Shown: positions 29,249 to 38,852, numbered from the stretch's first letter. The stretch: 64,000 nucleotides of DNA from Enterococcus mundtii (GCF_002947535.1 NZ_PUAP01000034.1:1-64000); one strand, 5' to 3'. The notes: generated by a model from the letters alone, not told the origin. Translations and numbers: made by a program.

Positions 29249-29309
29249 ACGAAGAAGCGATACAAGGATAGACTGAAAAAAATAAAATTTAATATTGTTA
29301 AAACAAAAT

Positions 29310-29367
29310 AAGCCGAATAATCCGAAAACAACTGTGTCTACTTCCGGATTATTCGGCTTGTTTATAT
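29310..29367 (+). terminator. Rho-independent terminator after proC
   Basis: A perfect 15-bp stem: AAGCCGAATAATCCG (29310-29324) with CGGATTATTCGGCTT (29345-29359), loop of 20 bases, then GTTTATATT. It can act in both directions because the gene on the other side also reads toward it. Confidence 0.9.
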
Positions 29368-29384
29368 TGAACATTTGCTATTAT

Positions 29385-29786
29385 TTATTTCTTGTTTCTA
29401 TGCGAAGTAAAAGTTACTCCACATAAAATTAGTATTCCTACAAGCATTAATATAGTGTACAAAAAACGTGTAATCTCAAATCTTTCAACCCCAAATGAGC
29501 TTACTATTTTAGGTGGTAAGTAAAAACACAAGAATAGAAGAACCGCATATTGGATTTTTCATATCCTAGTTTCATTCTTAAACGTTTTAATGGATAAAAA
29601 TGGAACGCCAAAAGCATAGCCTAAACCACTAGTTGGTATTAGTATGGATTTATTTCCTTTCAATAAAAATTCTACCAAGCCGATAAAGGCTAATACAAGT
29701 AAAAATATAACTAGTAATTGAATGATGTATTTCTTCATAAGATTAGTCATCTCGTTCTGTACTGCATTCCATGATGTCCCCTCCAT
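29385..29786 (-). pseudogene. Small membrane-protein gene split by an in-frame TGA
   Basis: The first part (29559-29786) has one strong helix (LLVIFLLVLAFIGLVEFLL). Its frame meets TGA at 29559-29561 and then stays open for another 57 codons to TAA at 29385-29387, encoding two more hydrophobic stretches (AVLLFLCFYL, YTILMLVGILILCGVTF) and a basic end SHRNKK. The second part has no start codon of its own near its beginning, so one gene of about 121 codons with a nonsense mutation is the simplest reading. Likely original start 29750 or 29738. Family not recognised. It lies downstream of the giant gene on the same strand. Confidence 0.55.
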
Positions 29787-29794
29787 GAGTCATT

Positions 29795-29914
29795 CTACAC
29801 TTCTCGAACATATAACCCAGTCATGTCACTAGTAGCTAAAGAGGATGCGCTTGCTTTTCCACTAGATAACATACTCATTGTGACAGACAAGGTAAAAATA
29901 TCAGATTTAATCAT
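29795..29914 (-). CDS. 39-residue peptide with signal-like start
   Basis: A short frame with a good ribosome binding site (GAGGAG, six bases before ATG). The product has a short N-terminal part, then TLSVTMSMLSSGKASASS, which resembles a weak signal peptide ending in ASA, and a polar tail ending VREV. It ends eight bases before the interrupted membrane gene. It may be a real small peptide, or the leftover 5' end of a decayed secreted-protein gene. No homologue recognised. Confidence 0.4.
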   Translation of the reverse strand: MIKSDIFTLSVTMSMLSSGKASASSLATSDMTGLYVREV

Positions 29915-30163
29915 TTATACTCCTCTAACATTTAGTGAGAGTGCTCGCTAAACATTAAACCACTCATTTAGAGTACTGTATTCAATAATTTGTGTTTTTT
30001 TATTATTACTATTCGAAATACGATAACATACTGTTAATACGTCCTTTATCCGTTGATTTTCAAATTAAATAATAACAATAATACATAAAAATACATAAAA
30101 ATACTTGTAAATCCACTTTTTTCTGTTACCTTAGAACTGAATAAACGCCGAGAACATCCGTAA

Positions 30164-30220
30164 CCTCTTCGAAAATAAGACTGCAAATTTTTATGCTTAC
30201 TGTCTTATTTATCGAAGAGG
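30164..30220. repeat. Palindromic element related to the dispersed family (copy G)
   Basis: CCTCTTCGA and TCGAAGAGG pair perfectly, with inner ATAAGAC/GTCTTAT arms. The words CTTATTT-CGAAGAGGT-TTCTTC match the right flank of copy B. It lies 100 bases after the stop of the giant gene and may terminate it, though the T-run is poor. The rest of 29915-30320 is AT-rich, with short ATACATAAAA direct repeats near 30081-30105 and no gene that I can support. Confidence 0.65.
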
Positions 30221-30320
30221 TCGTTCTTCATATTTCAGCTGATACTTACAGTAGTAAAGTTATACTATATCTCTGTGTTTCTCCCTTTCTTTGGCTATTG
30301 TTCTTTCTTTACTGTTCTTT

Positions 30321-33300
30321 TTACAGACTAACCTGTTTTCCCTTCACAATAGACTGCTGGTAAGTGACTGTCGCGTTGGTCTCTTTGCTAACTTTTTTGC
30401 CATGACTTATGATCTTTACAAAATCTACCGCTCCTTCTTCTTTTGCCTCTCTTTTAATGCGCGGTTGATCGTGGTGCTCATTTTTATCCTCAAACCCTCT
30501 CATGATCCTTGCAAAATCTGCTACTTTATTTCTTTTTTGAGCAGATGCTTCTGTCGGCATTTTTGGTACTTCTTGTTTCCTTTCTAAATTTTTACCTTGT
30601 TCTATAACTGAATAATCACCGTTGGACTGCTGGTAAGTTGCTGTTGCATTGGTCTCTTTATTAACCTTTTTGCCATGACTTATGATTGTTGCAAAAGCCA
30701 CCGCTTCATTCTTTACTTGAGTAGATCCTGCCGTCGTCATTTCAGGCAATTCTTGCTTCTTTTCTAAATCTTTGGTTTGTTCTAAAACAAAGAAATTCCC
30801 TGTTTGCATCATCGCTAACACAGTGAATAGCTTTCCATCTCCCAACCCCTCTTCCTTGGTTTCTCTTTTGACGCGCGGTTGGTTGTAGAACTCATTTTGA
30901 TTGGCAAAATCTCTCATAATCGTTGCAAGCAAGTGAGCATCCGTCAATTTGAAGTTGGTAAATAATAGCGGGTCCGTTTGAAATGCTTTGATGACCGCTT
31001 TTTTTGATAACCGAGGTGCATTTTGATGTTTTGCTACCGCTGTAACAAATTGATCAAAATTCGGATGTTTAAAAAACTCCGAGTATCGTTCAAGAAAATC
31101 AGATTTTACATTTTCTCCACTCGGCAAAAAACCAGTAGGCGTTAGCCCATAACTAACAATATCATATGTTCCCGAAACAACATGAGTCGTTTCATGCGTG
31201 ATCGTTATCTCTGGAGGTGCTGCCATCTGGATTCCTGGTAAAACTTCTGGTCTTTTATGAAAAGCATCCGCTACAATAACAATCCGACACTCCGCATCTT
31301 CTTTTAATACAAATGCATAGGCTTTCGGAATATCATTACTAATGGAATAATAGGCATGTGTTCTCTCATCTAGAACAAAATCAGTTGAAACGATCCAAAT
31401 ATTTTCAAATCCCCAGTCTGCTGATTGTCGCAGAAATTGTTCGCCTTTTGTTGCGATCGAAAGGAGTCTCTTGACCGATTCCTTTAAAATCTTCTCTTGC
31501 TGAAAAGAAGGCGGCACATCAAGGAATTTTATTAAGTATTGTCCTTCGGCTGTTTCTGCGATTTTGTCTACTTTTAACAATTCCAAACACACGTCTTTGA
31601 CGATTCTGAAATTTTCTATTGCGTTCTCGAATTCTTGTGGAAGTTTCTCTATAAATGGTCTAAGTGATTCCGGCACCTTACTTATGTCTAAACCGGAAAA
31701 AACGCGGAACTGATCCCCTGGTTTCAAAGACAATACTTTGACAATCTCATCAGAAATCGATTTTTGTGCTTTCTCCTCATCAATATAGACTATTCTTTGT
31801 GGCTCTGGGGCAAAATTATCCAATGGTTTGATCGGAACTAATTCATCTTCCAACCTTGAAATTCCGTGCATTGGCGAATACTCGATTGCATTCAGCATGT
31901 CATACCATCCCCACCATCTATTGGGGGATACTGGAAGGGTATTATACGGCGGATACAATGAATTTTCACTCCTCTGAGCCACTGCCGCTCCATGAGATGA
32001 CCCTACGCCCTCTTTTTTTGAAGTACCTGCTTGTGGAGAATTAGGGCTGTTATGTTGGATAGTCCCTGGATATTTTTCATTGGCTCTTTCTAATGGCGTT
32101 TCAAACCGAAAAGCCCCCTTATCCGTATCCAATCGTAATATGGTCATCGGTGCAAGAATATTTTTTTTCACCAAATGATAACGATTCGTTTCCTTGTCCA
32201 ACAAAACTAACGGAAGGTATTGCTCTCTGATTCTGATATAAGATCGCCCAGCAGAATTCCACATCAAACCATTTTCATCCGGTGGGGATAGCGTAGTCGG
32301 CGTCAGTAATGACTCATACTGATTTAATTCCTTTCCTACCTTTTCACGTACTGCTTGCGAAACTGTTGGGCTAGTTTCCGCTTCAAAATACCACTCTATC
32401 CCATTAAAGTTTACTGGATGGATCTCTCCTCGATCATATACATCATAACGGACACCGTGATTCTCAATTGTGCTGATTCTGACAGGCACTAGTTTCTTAT
32501 CCATTTCAATGAGTGTATGGCGAAAATCTCCTTCTCCAGTAACCGTTAAAGTAGTTCCCTCCCCATAAGCTTTAGGATTTAAATTTAGTTCTTCTACAGC
32601 GACATCTCTGTTAGGAATCTTCATTGAAATTCGGTTAATCAAATATTTGTGTCTGCGGAAAAAAACTGCCTGTCCCTCGAACAACCTTAGCTTTGTCCCA
32701 CGCAAGGTAAAACGGTTCCCATAAACGTCCCCCTTTTTCAAATCTGATACTGGAACGTATAAATGATTTTGCACACGTTTCACGCGGATTTCTGGACCAT
32801 TATTTGGTAAAGTAGCTTGCGTATAACTTTTAGTCCAATCGTGGGCTTCTACTCCAAATTTTTCTAGTTTTGCCGCTACTTCTTTGAGTTCTTTTCTAAT
32901 AAATACTTGGTTTTTCAAACGTATCAATCCCTTAAATAAAGCTTGTGAACTATCATGCAGAAATCCTATTCCTGGATCAGCGTAATGGATAGCACTCACA
33001 ACAATTGATCGAAGTTCTGATGTTTTGGGGAGAAAACGTGTGCTATGACGTACTACACCTGCTGCACCATGTTTCATGATCGTTCTTGCCATGCCAAATG
33101 CAAATCTCGTATTAAGTGCAGTGACTTGCCCCAATACAGGAATCAAGGAAACTGCATCGAGCATACAGCTGGGGACCGCTTCACCAATATCTTGATTGAT
33201 ACTACCGACCACACAATCGTAAAAAGGAATCAGATGTTTGAAAACATCCCAAATTTTTTCGACCGTTGTTGTCTCTCTTCCTGAATCATAGAGTTGTCGA

Positions 33301-36300
33301 TAGACTTTATCCCTATGTTTACCGCTGACATGGTTGATAAATGCCTCCTGTGCATTTCCTTGCAATAAAAGTTTGTTCTGATTCGATTCTAGTTTAAGAA
33401 TATACGGCTTATCTCTGATGAGAACTTTATCGCCATATTTTCGAAATTCATTTTTCCAAAGATCTTGTCGATTAAAAAGCCCATATCGGAGATATAACAT
33501 CGGATCTTTATCCACCCGATAAAGCTTGTATCCTCCATCTTTTTCTAGCCTTTTCAACGCATAGCATCTTTCTTCTCCTCCACGAGTAACTACAAATAAA
33601 TCTGTCTCATCTAATGTAAGAAGCGTCTCTACTTCCACCTCTTTTGCCAAAAAGACTGGTGGAAAACCTGATGTTCCTGGTCCGCTTGCCGGATGACTTG
33701 CTTTGTGACTCAACACTGCCTGTGCTTCATATATACGACTTTCCGGTGAAAATATAAAATTCAAATCATCTTTATGAAATGAATCCACCTCAAGTTGGAT
33801 CAGAAACTGGTCCAACGAATAAAAAGATTCAGATACAGCTTTCGTTAACCGCGTATACCATTGATTGATATCTGGTGGAATCCATGGACCAGGACAGGGG
33901 TTTCCGCCGGCGAGATAAACTTGCCTACCCGCAAGACTAACCCTGATACCGAGTCTTTTGCACTCTTCCAGTACTTCATCCGCAAGCGCTGATTGTTGGC
34001 GCCAGTTAATTACTGCAGTTTGATAAGATAAGACCAGGTCATCGACAATTTCTTGCTTTTTTATTAGTTCAAAATAGCCGCGCTGCAAATAATTGATAAA
34101 GGTACTTAACACGACTTGTTGATAGTTCCCTTTTGCTAATGGACCTTTTAGAACATCTGGGTCCAACTGAGCCGTAGCCAGTGTCGCTGGAACTAAAAGA
34201 TGAGAAATTTCTTCGACAGTATCAATCCCTTTATCTCTAAAACTTTCAAAAAAAAGTTCGCCTACTGATTTGATTTCTGTCTGATTGAATTTCTCAAGAT
34301 AGCCTAAATCCTTTAATATTCTAGAACCTGTCATTTGCATTAAAGAATCATAATCAGCGATCAATACATCGTCGCCAACCTCACTTGATTTAAGAAAATA
34401 ATTAGGTAGTGCTCGATTCATAAAAGTGATCCATAGTTTAGTGATATTATTTTGTGTGCCCGTTTTTTGGTCTACTTGTTGCGTGGCAGATTTCGGTGAG
34501 ATGTTGATTAGATCTGCTTTTATCAACTCTTCTACTGAAAATGACTTCCTAAGCTGGCCGATCGTAAATGTAGACGGGTTAGATGAATCAATGATTTTTT
34601 GTGCTGCATACCCTTCGATTGTGGTGCCCAGGACATTTTCAACTGTCCATTTCATTACGGTCAATTCAGCGTCCCTATCTGAGATCCTTTCCTCTGGTTG
34701 TCCACCATATAGTTTTAACTCTTTCAGGATTACTTTTGCTACCGCTTGGACTTTCTCAGATGAGACTCTGCCATCCATTCCAGTTTGTCCAAACCATCCC
34801 CCCATAGCGGACAAAATATCCTCTTTGGTTCCTTGGGTAGCTGACAACATGCCTTTTTGACGAAAAAATGTCTCAACTTGTGTCATGATTTTCTTATCCA
34901 ACCACTTATTAGTTGTTCCTGCTGATGTAGATGCTTCTTTTCCATTCTCAGTTACAGGGGAAGTTGTTGTAGTCAAAACCAAATCATTGACTTCGATCAT
35001 GTCCCACAACCAATTAGTAACCGTGATTTCTGCGCCTTTATTTGAAATGACCCCATCTACTTCCTCACCAAGGATGACTTGAGCAATTTGTTTCATTTTA
35101 ACCATGTCTATAACCTCTTGATTTGCTCCTTCTAGCAGTACCCAGTTTGAGACTACTTTCGCAAAAGCATTGCCATCCGTAGTTTTACAATCTACGCCTT
35201 TTTCAGTTAAAAATTTAGCGACTCTTTGTTTTGCTTCCTCTAACTTTGTACGATCTATAGTAGTATGTAACACTTCTTTTGACTGGTTGTCCGTTTGCGT
35301 CATAGCCTTAAAATCATTTTCTGAAAAAAAACGTTCAATCTTTTGTTTCACTTCTTCTTCACGCTTCTGTTCTTGATTCTTTTTGATTTGTTCAATATCG
35401 ATCCCAAGACGATCATCTTGCCCTTTCTTATACGTATAGCCCATTTGTGCGTTATTGTTTTCCCACTGCAATACAATCGCTCGTGCCTCAGTATCCGTTA
35501 AAGGGATAGCTTCCCCACCATAAGCCCTCAAAATCATATTCGCTGCTATGTTCTGTCTTTTGCTGATTTCTTCATACTGTAAGCCTTCAGAAATCCATTT
35601 TTGCAACAACAATACCAGTTGACGTGGCGTTGCCGTTGTTAAATACATTTGTTCTTTATACAGGAACTTTCCGACTACCTCATTCGCCTTGTGGGTATTC
35701 TCTCGCATATCAAAAATCTGTTTATGATAATAAATTGGCACGATTAGTGTTTGCTTAGGAATACTATTTGGTCGGCCATGGATAAAGTCTTCATAGATTT
35801 GATTGTTTTCTTTTAAATGTTTTTTTACTTGAAGCATCGAGACTGTCTCTGCTGGTGATAAATCATATTGATTGGTTTGTCTCGACTTCTCTTTATAACG
35901 ATATCCCATTAGCAACGTGTTGGTTTTCCATTGCTTATAAATTGATTGTAATTGTATATCGGATAAGAAATCTCCTAATCTACTATTTTCAATTCCGTAA
36001 CCTTTGTGGATGAGATAAGCTAAATACTGCGCCCGTTCTGACTGTATGGTTTGGTCATTTTTCCAATTTCTACCTGCCCAATTTTGAACAACCTTAATCA
36101 GCTCCAAGTCGGTATCTATCTGACTAACAACTCCAGTACCGATGAAAAAAGACTTCAGCTTACGATTCACATCAGTTGTCTTGTTTTTCTGGTGAAAAAG
36201 TTGTTCATCAAAATGAAAAACCGGCAATAATTCTGACTGATCAAAGGGTTGTATATCTTGAGAGATGGCTTCGGTGATTTGAAGAACCTTTCCATAGTCA

Positions 36301-38099
36301 GAAGCACTGATAGGCACAAATAAATTATTGAGTGGATCATTTTCTGTGATTGTTTCATTATATGTTTGCATTGGATTGACATCAATTTCTTTCATTTCAG
36401 TAAAAGCATATGGTTTAAACACGTTATTTGTTTCCCATTGAAAGAAAATATTGATTGCTCTAATTGCAGATAACTGCGCGACTGAAAGACCATACGCACG
36501 AAGAATAATCATAGCAAGTTGTTGTCTCTTTTCAAGAAGTTGATGATTGGATGCACCTCTATTCGCCCAGCTTTGAAGACCAAGAAAAAAATCATTGATT
36601 GGCTTCTCTTTAATGTCACATAATTCACTATATTGTTCACAAACAGCCTGTCTGATGCTTTCATTTGCTTTGTCTGTGTCACTACGCTGCCCAAAGACTT
36701 CTTGGTCATACCAAAACGGTGGAAATGGTTCATTGACTGGTACGGGTGACGGTTTATTTTCCATGTAAGCTAACATGACTTTGTTTATTTTTTCATGTGT
36801 TTCCTCAGAAAGAGCTTCTGACGATTTCAGTCCGATAAGCGATGGATTGACTAGCGATAGATTTGTTGTTGTCTCAGCTAAAGAGGACGCATTCGTCAAC
36901 TGCGTAGGAATAGTCCCTGCTTCTGCGCCAATCCTAATTTTTAAGTAATCAAAATGTTCAACAAAATGGTCAATCGCTTCTGAAAAATCTTCGGCTAAAG
37001 CAATGAGTTTTGCTGAGATGCTCACTTCTGTTCCATGAGGTACTCGTATTTTCGAATTATTTGCCCGAAGCTGCTGACTTAAAATATGTTGCTCATCATA
37101 TTTCCTATTATCTTTGCTTAACGGATCAGGAAGTGTCGCTTGTGTTCTAGAATCGCTAGAGAAAGTTTGTATTAACAACTCTGTAAAATGTCCTAAACTA
37201 TTGTATTTTGAATCTGTGGGATTCTTTGGATCAATGACCTGTTCATGTTGATGAAAAAAAGTACTGAATACTTCTTTTAACCCATCCCAAAAAGAATTGA
37301 CACTAAGAGTTACATTTTCTGGTATTGGTACATCTGTGGTCGTTTCGTTCTTTTGATAGTTTTTTTCAAAAGTCGTTTGAAAAAGATTCTTTAACTTTTC
37401 AGCCGCATTACTTGCATTAAATTGCTGTGGATCATTTGCATCCGTACTTTTTTTGAATGAAAACTGCTGTAAAGAATGTGTTGTATGACTTCGTGCTTCG
37501 TTCAATGAGTGTGATTCAGCGATAGCATTTTGGCATACTGTCTTAAAATGGATTTGTGTATGATTTTTATTTTCCCACAAACCGTATTCTCTTTTATAGG
37601 AGACTTGTTCGCTAGTCGTACAATCAATAAGTGTTGAGATACCATGAGCAAATTTGTGCACATCTATACTAAATTGGTGAGCAGCGTCTGCTAAATTTGA
37701 AAGTGGAGAGACAAATTCTGGTTTGTATTGTTTGAGTTGGGTGGTATTCGTTGGTAAAGGAGGAGTCATTCTTTTGGGGTTTAAAGTCGAGCTAGACTTG
37801 AGCGCAGGCATCCGTACCTGATTCCCGACCTGTTGTATTTCAACATGCGTATCCACTTCTAAAGCCGCACCTGCATCTTGAACCGCTCGTTGCTGATTAG
37901 GATAGTCCTCTGGCATTCGTAGCCCAGATAGAACACTCCACATAAAGAGGAATCCTGTAGGGGTTAGGAGGTCTCTCGGGGTCTGACCTGACTTACTTGC
38001 AATCTCATACATCGTATTTTGTCGTTCTTTGGGGTCATCCTTCTTATTAAATTCATTGTAGAACTCACCGATTTTTCGATTAAAATCTTCGCCTGGCAT
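30321..38099 (-). CDS. Giant 2592-residue multidomain protein with C-terminal aspzincin-like metallopeptidase motif (putative toxin)
   Basis: ATG at 38099 follows AAGGAGTGAG. No signal peptide or sortase motif. Visible layout: 1-440 low-complexity helical N-terminus; about 447-1180 five degenerate helical repeats (units begin near 447, 625, 785, 950 and 1065; shared pattern F-x-Y/FHxQxxF, Q-x-W, RAYG, QWxxNN); about 1200-1620 a part ending FINHVSGKHRDKVYRQLYDSG and LIPFYDCVVG (about 1623), then a hydrophobic stretch SLIPVLGQVTALNTRFAFGMA, which remind me of DUF6543/dermonecrotic-like toxins of Pseudomonas; 1700-2000 beta-rich repeats; about 2060-2400 a metallopeptidase-like domain with HETTH (2302-2306) and GTYDIVSYG just after, close to the aspzincin HExxH plus GTxD signature; 2400-2592 tandem repeats. 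The toxin reading is inference; delivery route and target are unknown. Confidence 0.8.
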   Translation of the reverse strand: MPGEDFNRKIGEFYNEFNKKDDPKERQNTMYEIASKSGQTPRDLLTPTGFLFMWSVLSGLRMPEDYPNQQRAVQDAGAALEVDTHVEIQQVGNQVRMPALKSSSTLNPKRMTPPLPTNTTQLKQYKPEFVSPLSNLADAAHQFSIDVHKFAHGISTLIDCTTSEQVSYKREYGLWENKNHTQIHFKTVCQNAIAESHSLNEARSHTTHSLQQFSFKKSTDANDPQQFNASNAAEKLKNLFQTTFEKNYQKNETTTDVPIPENVTLSVNSFWDGLKEVFSTFFHQHEQVIDPKNPTDSKYNSLGHFTELLIQTFSSDSRTQATLPDPLSKDNRKYDEQHILSQQLRANNSKIRVPHGTEVSISAKLIALAEDFSEAIDHFVEHFDYLKIRIGAEAGTIPTQLTNASSLAETTTNLSLVNPSLIGLKSSEALSEETHEKINKVMLAYMENKPSPVPVNEPFPPFWYDQEVFGQRSDTDKANESIRQAVCEQYSELCDIKEKPINDFFLGLQSWANRGASNHQLLEKRQQLAMIILRAYGLSVAQLSAIRAINIFFQWETNNVFKPYAFTEMKEIDVNPMQTYNETITENDPLNNLFVPISASDYGKVLQITEAISQDIQPFDQSELLPVFHFDEQLFHQKNKTTDVNRKLKSFFIGTGVVSQIDTDLELIKVVQNWAGRNWKNDQTIQSERAQYLAYLIHKGYGIENSRLGDFLSDIQLQSIYKQWKTNTLLMGYRYKEKSRQTNQYDLSPAETVSMLQVKKHLKENNQIYEDFIHGRPNSIPKQTLIVPIYYHKQIFDMRENTHKANEVVGKFLYKEQMYLTTATPRQLVLLLQKWISEGLQYEEISKRQNIAANMILRAYGGEAIPLTDTEARAIVLQWENNNAQMGYTYKKGQDDRLGIDIEQIKKNQEQKREEEVKQKIERFFSENDFKAMTQTDNQSKEVLHTTIDRTKLEEAKQRVAKFLTEKGVDCKTTDGNAFAKVVSNWVLLEGANQEVIDMVKMKQIAQVILGEEVDGVISNKGAEITVTNWLWDMIEVNDLVLTTTTSPVTENGKEASTSAGTTNKWLDKKIMTQVETFFRQKGMLSATQGTKEDILSAMGGWFGQTGMDGRVSSEKVQAVAKVILKELKLYGGQPEERISDRDAELTVMKWTVENVLGTTIEGYAAQKIIDSSNPSTFTIGQLRKSFSVEELIKADLINISPKSATQQVDQKTGTQNNITKLWITFMNRALPNYFLKSSEVGDDVLIADYDSLMQMTGSRILKDLGYLEKFNQTEIKSVGELFFESFRDKGIDTVEEISHLLVPATLATAQLDPDVLKGPLAKGNYQQVVLSTFINYLQRGYFELIKKQEIVDDLVLSYQTAVINWRQQSALADEVLEECKRLGIRVSLAGRQVYLAGGNPCPGPWIPPDINQWYTRLTKAVSESFYSLDQFLIQLEVDSFHKDDLNFIFSPESRIYEAQAVLSHKASHPASGPGTSGFPPVFLAKEVEVETLLTLDETDLFVVTRGGEERCYALKRLEKDGGYKLYRVDKDPMLYLRYGLFNRQDLWKNEFRKYGDKVLIRDKPYILKLESNQNKLLLQGNAQEAFINHVSGKHRDKVYRQLYDSGRETTTVEKIWDVFKHLIPFYDCVVGSINQDIGEAVPSCMLDAVSLIPVLGQVTALNTRFAFGMARTIMKHGAAGVVRHSTRFLPKTSELRSIVVSAIHYADPGIGFLHDSSQALFKGLIRLKNQVFIRKELKEVAAKLEKFGVEAHDWTKSYTQATLPNNGPEIRVKRVQNHLYVPVSDLKKGDVYGNRFTLRGTKLRLFEGQAVFFRRHKYLINRISMKIPNRDVAVEELNLNPKAYGEGTTLTVTGEGDFRHTLIEMDKKLVPVRISTIENHGVRYDVYDRGEIHPVNFNGIEWYFEAETSPTVSQAVREKVGKELNQYESLLTPTTLSPPDENGLMWNSAGRSYIRIREQYLPLVLLDKETNRYHLVKKNILAPMTILRLDTDKGAFRFETPLERANEKYPGTIQHNSPNSPQAGTSKKEGVGSSHGAAVAQRSENSLYPPYNTLPVSPNRWWGWYDMLNAIEYSPMHGISRLEDELVPIKPLDNFAPEPQRIVYIDEEKAQKSISDEIVKVLSLKPGDQFRVFSGLDISKVPESLRPFIEKLPQEFENAIENFRIVKDVCLELLKVDKIAETAEGQYLIKFLDVPPSFQQEKILKESVKRLLSIATKGEQFLRQSADWGFENIWIVSTDFVLDERTHAYYSISNDIPKAYAFVLKEDAECRIVIVADAFHKRPEVLPGIQMAAPPEITITHETTHVVSGTYDIVSYGLTPTGFLPSGENVKSDFLERYSEFFKHPNFDQFVTAVAKHQNAPRLSKKAVIKAFQTDPLLFTNFKLTDAHLLATIMRDFANQNEFYNQPRVKRETKEEGLGDGKLFTVLAMMQTGNFFVLEQTKDLEKKQELPEMTTAGSTQVKNEAVAFATIISHGKKVNKETNATATYQQSNGDYSVIEQGKNLERKQEVPKMPTEASAQKRNKVADFARIMRGFEDKNEHHDQPRIKREAKEEGAVDFVKIISHGKKVSKETNATVTYQQSIVKGKQVSL

Positions 38100-38379
38100 T
38101 TCTTCTCACTCCTTCATTAAAAGATGCAAATCAAGTGAATAAGGTGTTAAAAATCACTAGTTTTATTTGCTTTTCTACAAATCTCTTCTCCCCTTCACTT
38201 TCATCATACAAGGGTGGTAAAAATTTATGTGCCTTTTATTCAAGTATTTTAGAAAAAAATGGTCAAATAAATTAGATTGAATGTTCCAAGATGAAATGCC
38301 TGATTTTCAATTTATTACTCAAGAAGGTGTGCATTTTTTTGCTAGGTAAAAAGGAATTCATTTAAGTGTTTTTACACCT

Positions 38380-38424
38380 AAAACGACTGAGATGAACACT
38401 TCCTGTCATTTCAGCCGTTTTTTA
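38380..38424. terminator. Hairpin terminator upstream of the giant gene
   Basis: AAAACGACTGAGATGA (38380-38395) pairs with TCATTTCAGCCGTTTT (38406-38421) with two mismatches. The T-run is stronger on the plus strand but the only gene reading into it is the small minus-strand gene at 38472-38666. The rest of 38100-38379 is AT-rich; it must hold the giant gene's promoter but I see no convincing -35/-10 pair. Confidence 0.7.
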
Positions 38425-38471
38425 TGGATGTATGTAATCATATCTTTTCTTATTGTCTTGTTTTAATTTAT

Positions 38472-38666
38472 TTATTTTTTAGATTTGAGTTTAACGATCG
38501 ACAATTCTATGACATAGTAAAACATCAGACTATAAATGCCACTCGGCAGGAAATCACGGTTCACGATATATTCAATCGTGATCCCAAAAGCACTCCCAAA
38601 CAATCCAGAATAAATGACGATTAGATAGGGATGATCGTCGGCAAATTTCATTATTTTCATCAGCAA
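38472..38666 (-). CDS. Small two-helix membrane protein
   Basis: 64 residues with helices at about 14-32 (YLIVIYSGLFGSAFGITI) and 42-58, and a basic KLKSKK end. A strong AAGGAGG lies nine bases before TTG (38666); an ATG two codons on is the alternative. An imperfect palindrome TATAGTTAT/ATTACTATA (38687-38711) sits where the promoter or operator would be. The gene lies alone between the rny terminator and the giant gene. Not recognised. Confidence 0.65.
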   Translation of the reverse strand: MLMKIMKFADDHPYLIVIYSGLFGSAFGITIEYIVNRDFLPSGIYSLMFYYVIELSIVKLKSKK

Positions 38667-38798
38667 TATGCTTCGCCTCCTTATACTATAGTTATTTCAA
38701 GTATTACTATACCGTTAAAAAACTATGGATATCCTATCTGTTATAAAAGATCATTTTAAAGTCATAAGCGTTGTCACGATCTGTTATGCCCTAGAATC

Positions 38799-38834
38799 AA
38801 AAAAATGACCCATCAGACTAATCTGTTGGGTCAT
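38799..38834 (-). terminator. Rho-independent terminator after rny
   Basis: ATGACCCAACAG and CTGATGGGTCAT pair with one mismatch, followed on the minus strand by seven Ts. Confidence 0.92.
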
Positions 38835-38852
38835 CCTATGTTTAACTATTTT

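Noticed and set aside
30060-30110. Possible CRISPR-like direct repeats (ATACATAAAA)
   Set aside because: Units are about 10 bases, AT-rich and without spacers; low-complexity sequence is sufficient.
30321-38099. Botulinum-like or Tc-type toxin identity for the giant protein
   Set aside because: Length, the HETTH context (GTYD just after, no clostridial HELIH motif) and lack of Rhs/Tc signatures do not fit.
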